Source of the DNA: an uncultured Eubacteriales bacterium
GTDB taxonomy: Bacteria; Bacillota; Clostridia; Peptostreptococcales; Anaerovoracaceae
Assembly: GCA_902796875.1 (NCBI GenBank)
Contig: CADBQT010000019.1
Coordinates: forward strand, 1 to 6,205
DNA length: 6,205 nucleotides
Direction of reading: 5' to 3'
A model generated the notes under the pieces. That model saw only the letters and a list, made by a program, of their open reading frames with translations. It ran no database searches and was not told the DNA's origin. The position numbers and the translations under genes are program-made. Below, piece by piece: positions 5,580-6,205 of this stretch (position 1 is the stretch's first letter; every line of letters starts with the position of its first letter).

Positions 5580-6205
5580 ATGACATCCACTCAATTATAT
5601 CCTGACGAGATCCCGTTATGGGCCATCATTGTCTTTGTACTGCTCCTTGCCATCAGCGCCTATGTAACGGCGGTGGAAAGAGCGCTGTCTTCTGTAAATA
5701 AATCCTTTGTCCGCAGTCAGGCGGAGGGAGGGGATGAGCGGGCCGAAAGACTGCTGGACATCATCGGTGATCCGGGGACCTATATGCTTTCCCTGCGGTC
5801 CTGCATCATGCTCCTCAATCTGGCCACGGCCATCTGCGCCTTCGTCATGTTTCTCGGGCCCATCCGCAGGGGACTGGCCCATATCGGCATCGCAAGCGAC
5901 GCTGCCAGCGCCGTGATCGCAGTGATCATTCTGATCCTGCTCCTGGCCCTGATCATGTATTCCCTGACCGAGCTGTTTCCCCGGAGGATCGCCGTCCTTC
6001 ACGAGGAGGGGATCGCCCTTTCTTCTACGGGAGTGGCCCGCTTTCTCATCGGAATCATGAGACCCATGACGGTCCTTTCTTCCGGACTGGTCTTTCTGTT
6101 CCTCAAGATCACCCGCCAGCGGATCGATATGAACTACAACGAATATTCGGAAGAGGACATCGTCGACATGCTGGAGGCGGGACAGGAGAGCGGCGAGCTG
6201 AAGGA
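5580..6205 (+). CDS. DUF21/CNNM-domain membrane protein, HlyC/CorC family (3' end outside window)
   Basis: The frame is open from the ATG at 5580 through the window edge (208 codons seen, no stop). The start is supported by TAAGGAG at 5565-5571, 8 bases upstream and just after the mltG stop. The visible part is the N-terminal DUF21 transmembrane domain. Hydrophobic segments lie at about 12-32, 70-92, 109-130 and 151-175. The family block TAVERALSSVNK (30-41) is followed by the amphipathic stretch GDERAERLLDIIGDP (51-65), then TELFPRRIA (130-138). The linker YSEEDIVDMLEAGQESGELK (189-208) normally leads into the paired CBS domains, which must lie downstream. Family members act in Mg2+ or other divalent cation transport or homeostasis; the old 'hemolysin' label is not a reliable function. 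The usual GEILPK block reads TELFPR, and the usual GN-N segment in helix 2 is CIMLLN (75-80), so ion binding may differ from well-studied members. Confidence 0.87.
   Translation, partial: MTSTQLYPDEIPLWAIIVFVLLLAISAYVTAVERALSSVNKSFVRSQAEGGDERAERLLDIIGDPGTYMLSLRSCIMLLNLATAICAFVMFLGPIRRGLAHIGIASDAASAVIAVIILILLLALIMYSLTELFPRRIAVLHEEGIALSSTGVARFLIGIMRPMTVLSSGLVFLFLKITRQRIDMNYNEYSEEDIVDMLEAGQESGELK

Overview
The window is a GC-rich, tightly packed run of seven genes, all on the + strand. Strong Shine-Dalgarno sites, RNase J, a YlbF/YheA-family protein, an M24B peptidase directly before efp, and an efp product with the KPGKG loop together suggest a Gram-positive Bacillota, probably a GC-rich member of the Clostridia. 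That placement is inferred from gene content and protein style; no marker here fixes genus or species.

Layout. Positions 1-780 are the 3' part of leuS (leucyl-tRNA synthetase), entering just before the KMSKS loop. Positions 802-2760 are rnj (ribonuclease J), whose usual catalytic body carries an extra N-terminal tail of about 104 residues rich in Lys, Arg, Ala and Pro. Positions 2780-3136 encode a small YlbF/YheA-like protein. Its stop overlaps the start of an M24B aminopeptidase (3133-3828), which consists of the catalytic domain alone. Positions 3851-4411 are efp (elongation factor P). A hairpin terminator and a short tandem repeat lie between efp and mltG (4507-5562, endolytic murein transglycosylase). 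From 5580 to the window end runs the 5' part of a membrane protein of the DUF21/CNNM (HlyC/CorC) family.

Transcription units. Gaps of about 20 bases, or an ATGA overlap, make leuS-rnj-ylbF-like-M24B look like one operon. A near-ideal housekeeping promoter (TTGGCA, 17 bases, TATAAT with an extended -10 TG) sits inside the last codons of the M24B gene and should give efp its own transcript, which the hairpin after efp would end. mltG and the DUF21 gene, 17 bases apart, form a second unit with no promoter that I can see.

Function. The first five genes serve translation and RNA or protein turnover: tRNA charging, mRNA decay, a possible decay adaptor, peptide trimming and rescue of proline-stalled ribosomes. 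The last two are envelope functions. This is mostly a housekeeping region, and I found no new multi-gene system. The points most worth a second look are the basic tail of RNase J, its pairing with a YlbF-family gene, the minimal M24B peptidase, and the efp promoter hidden in coding sequence.
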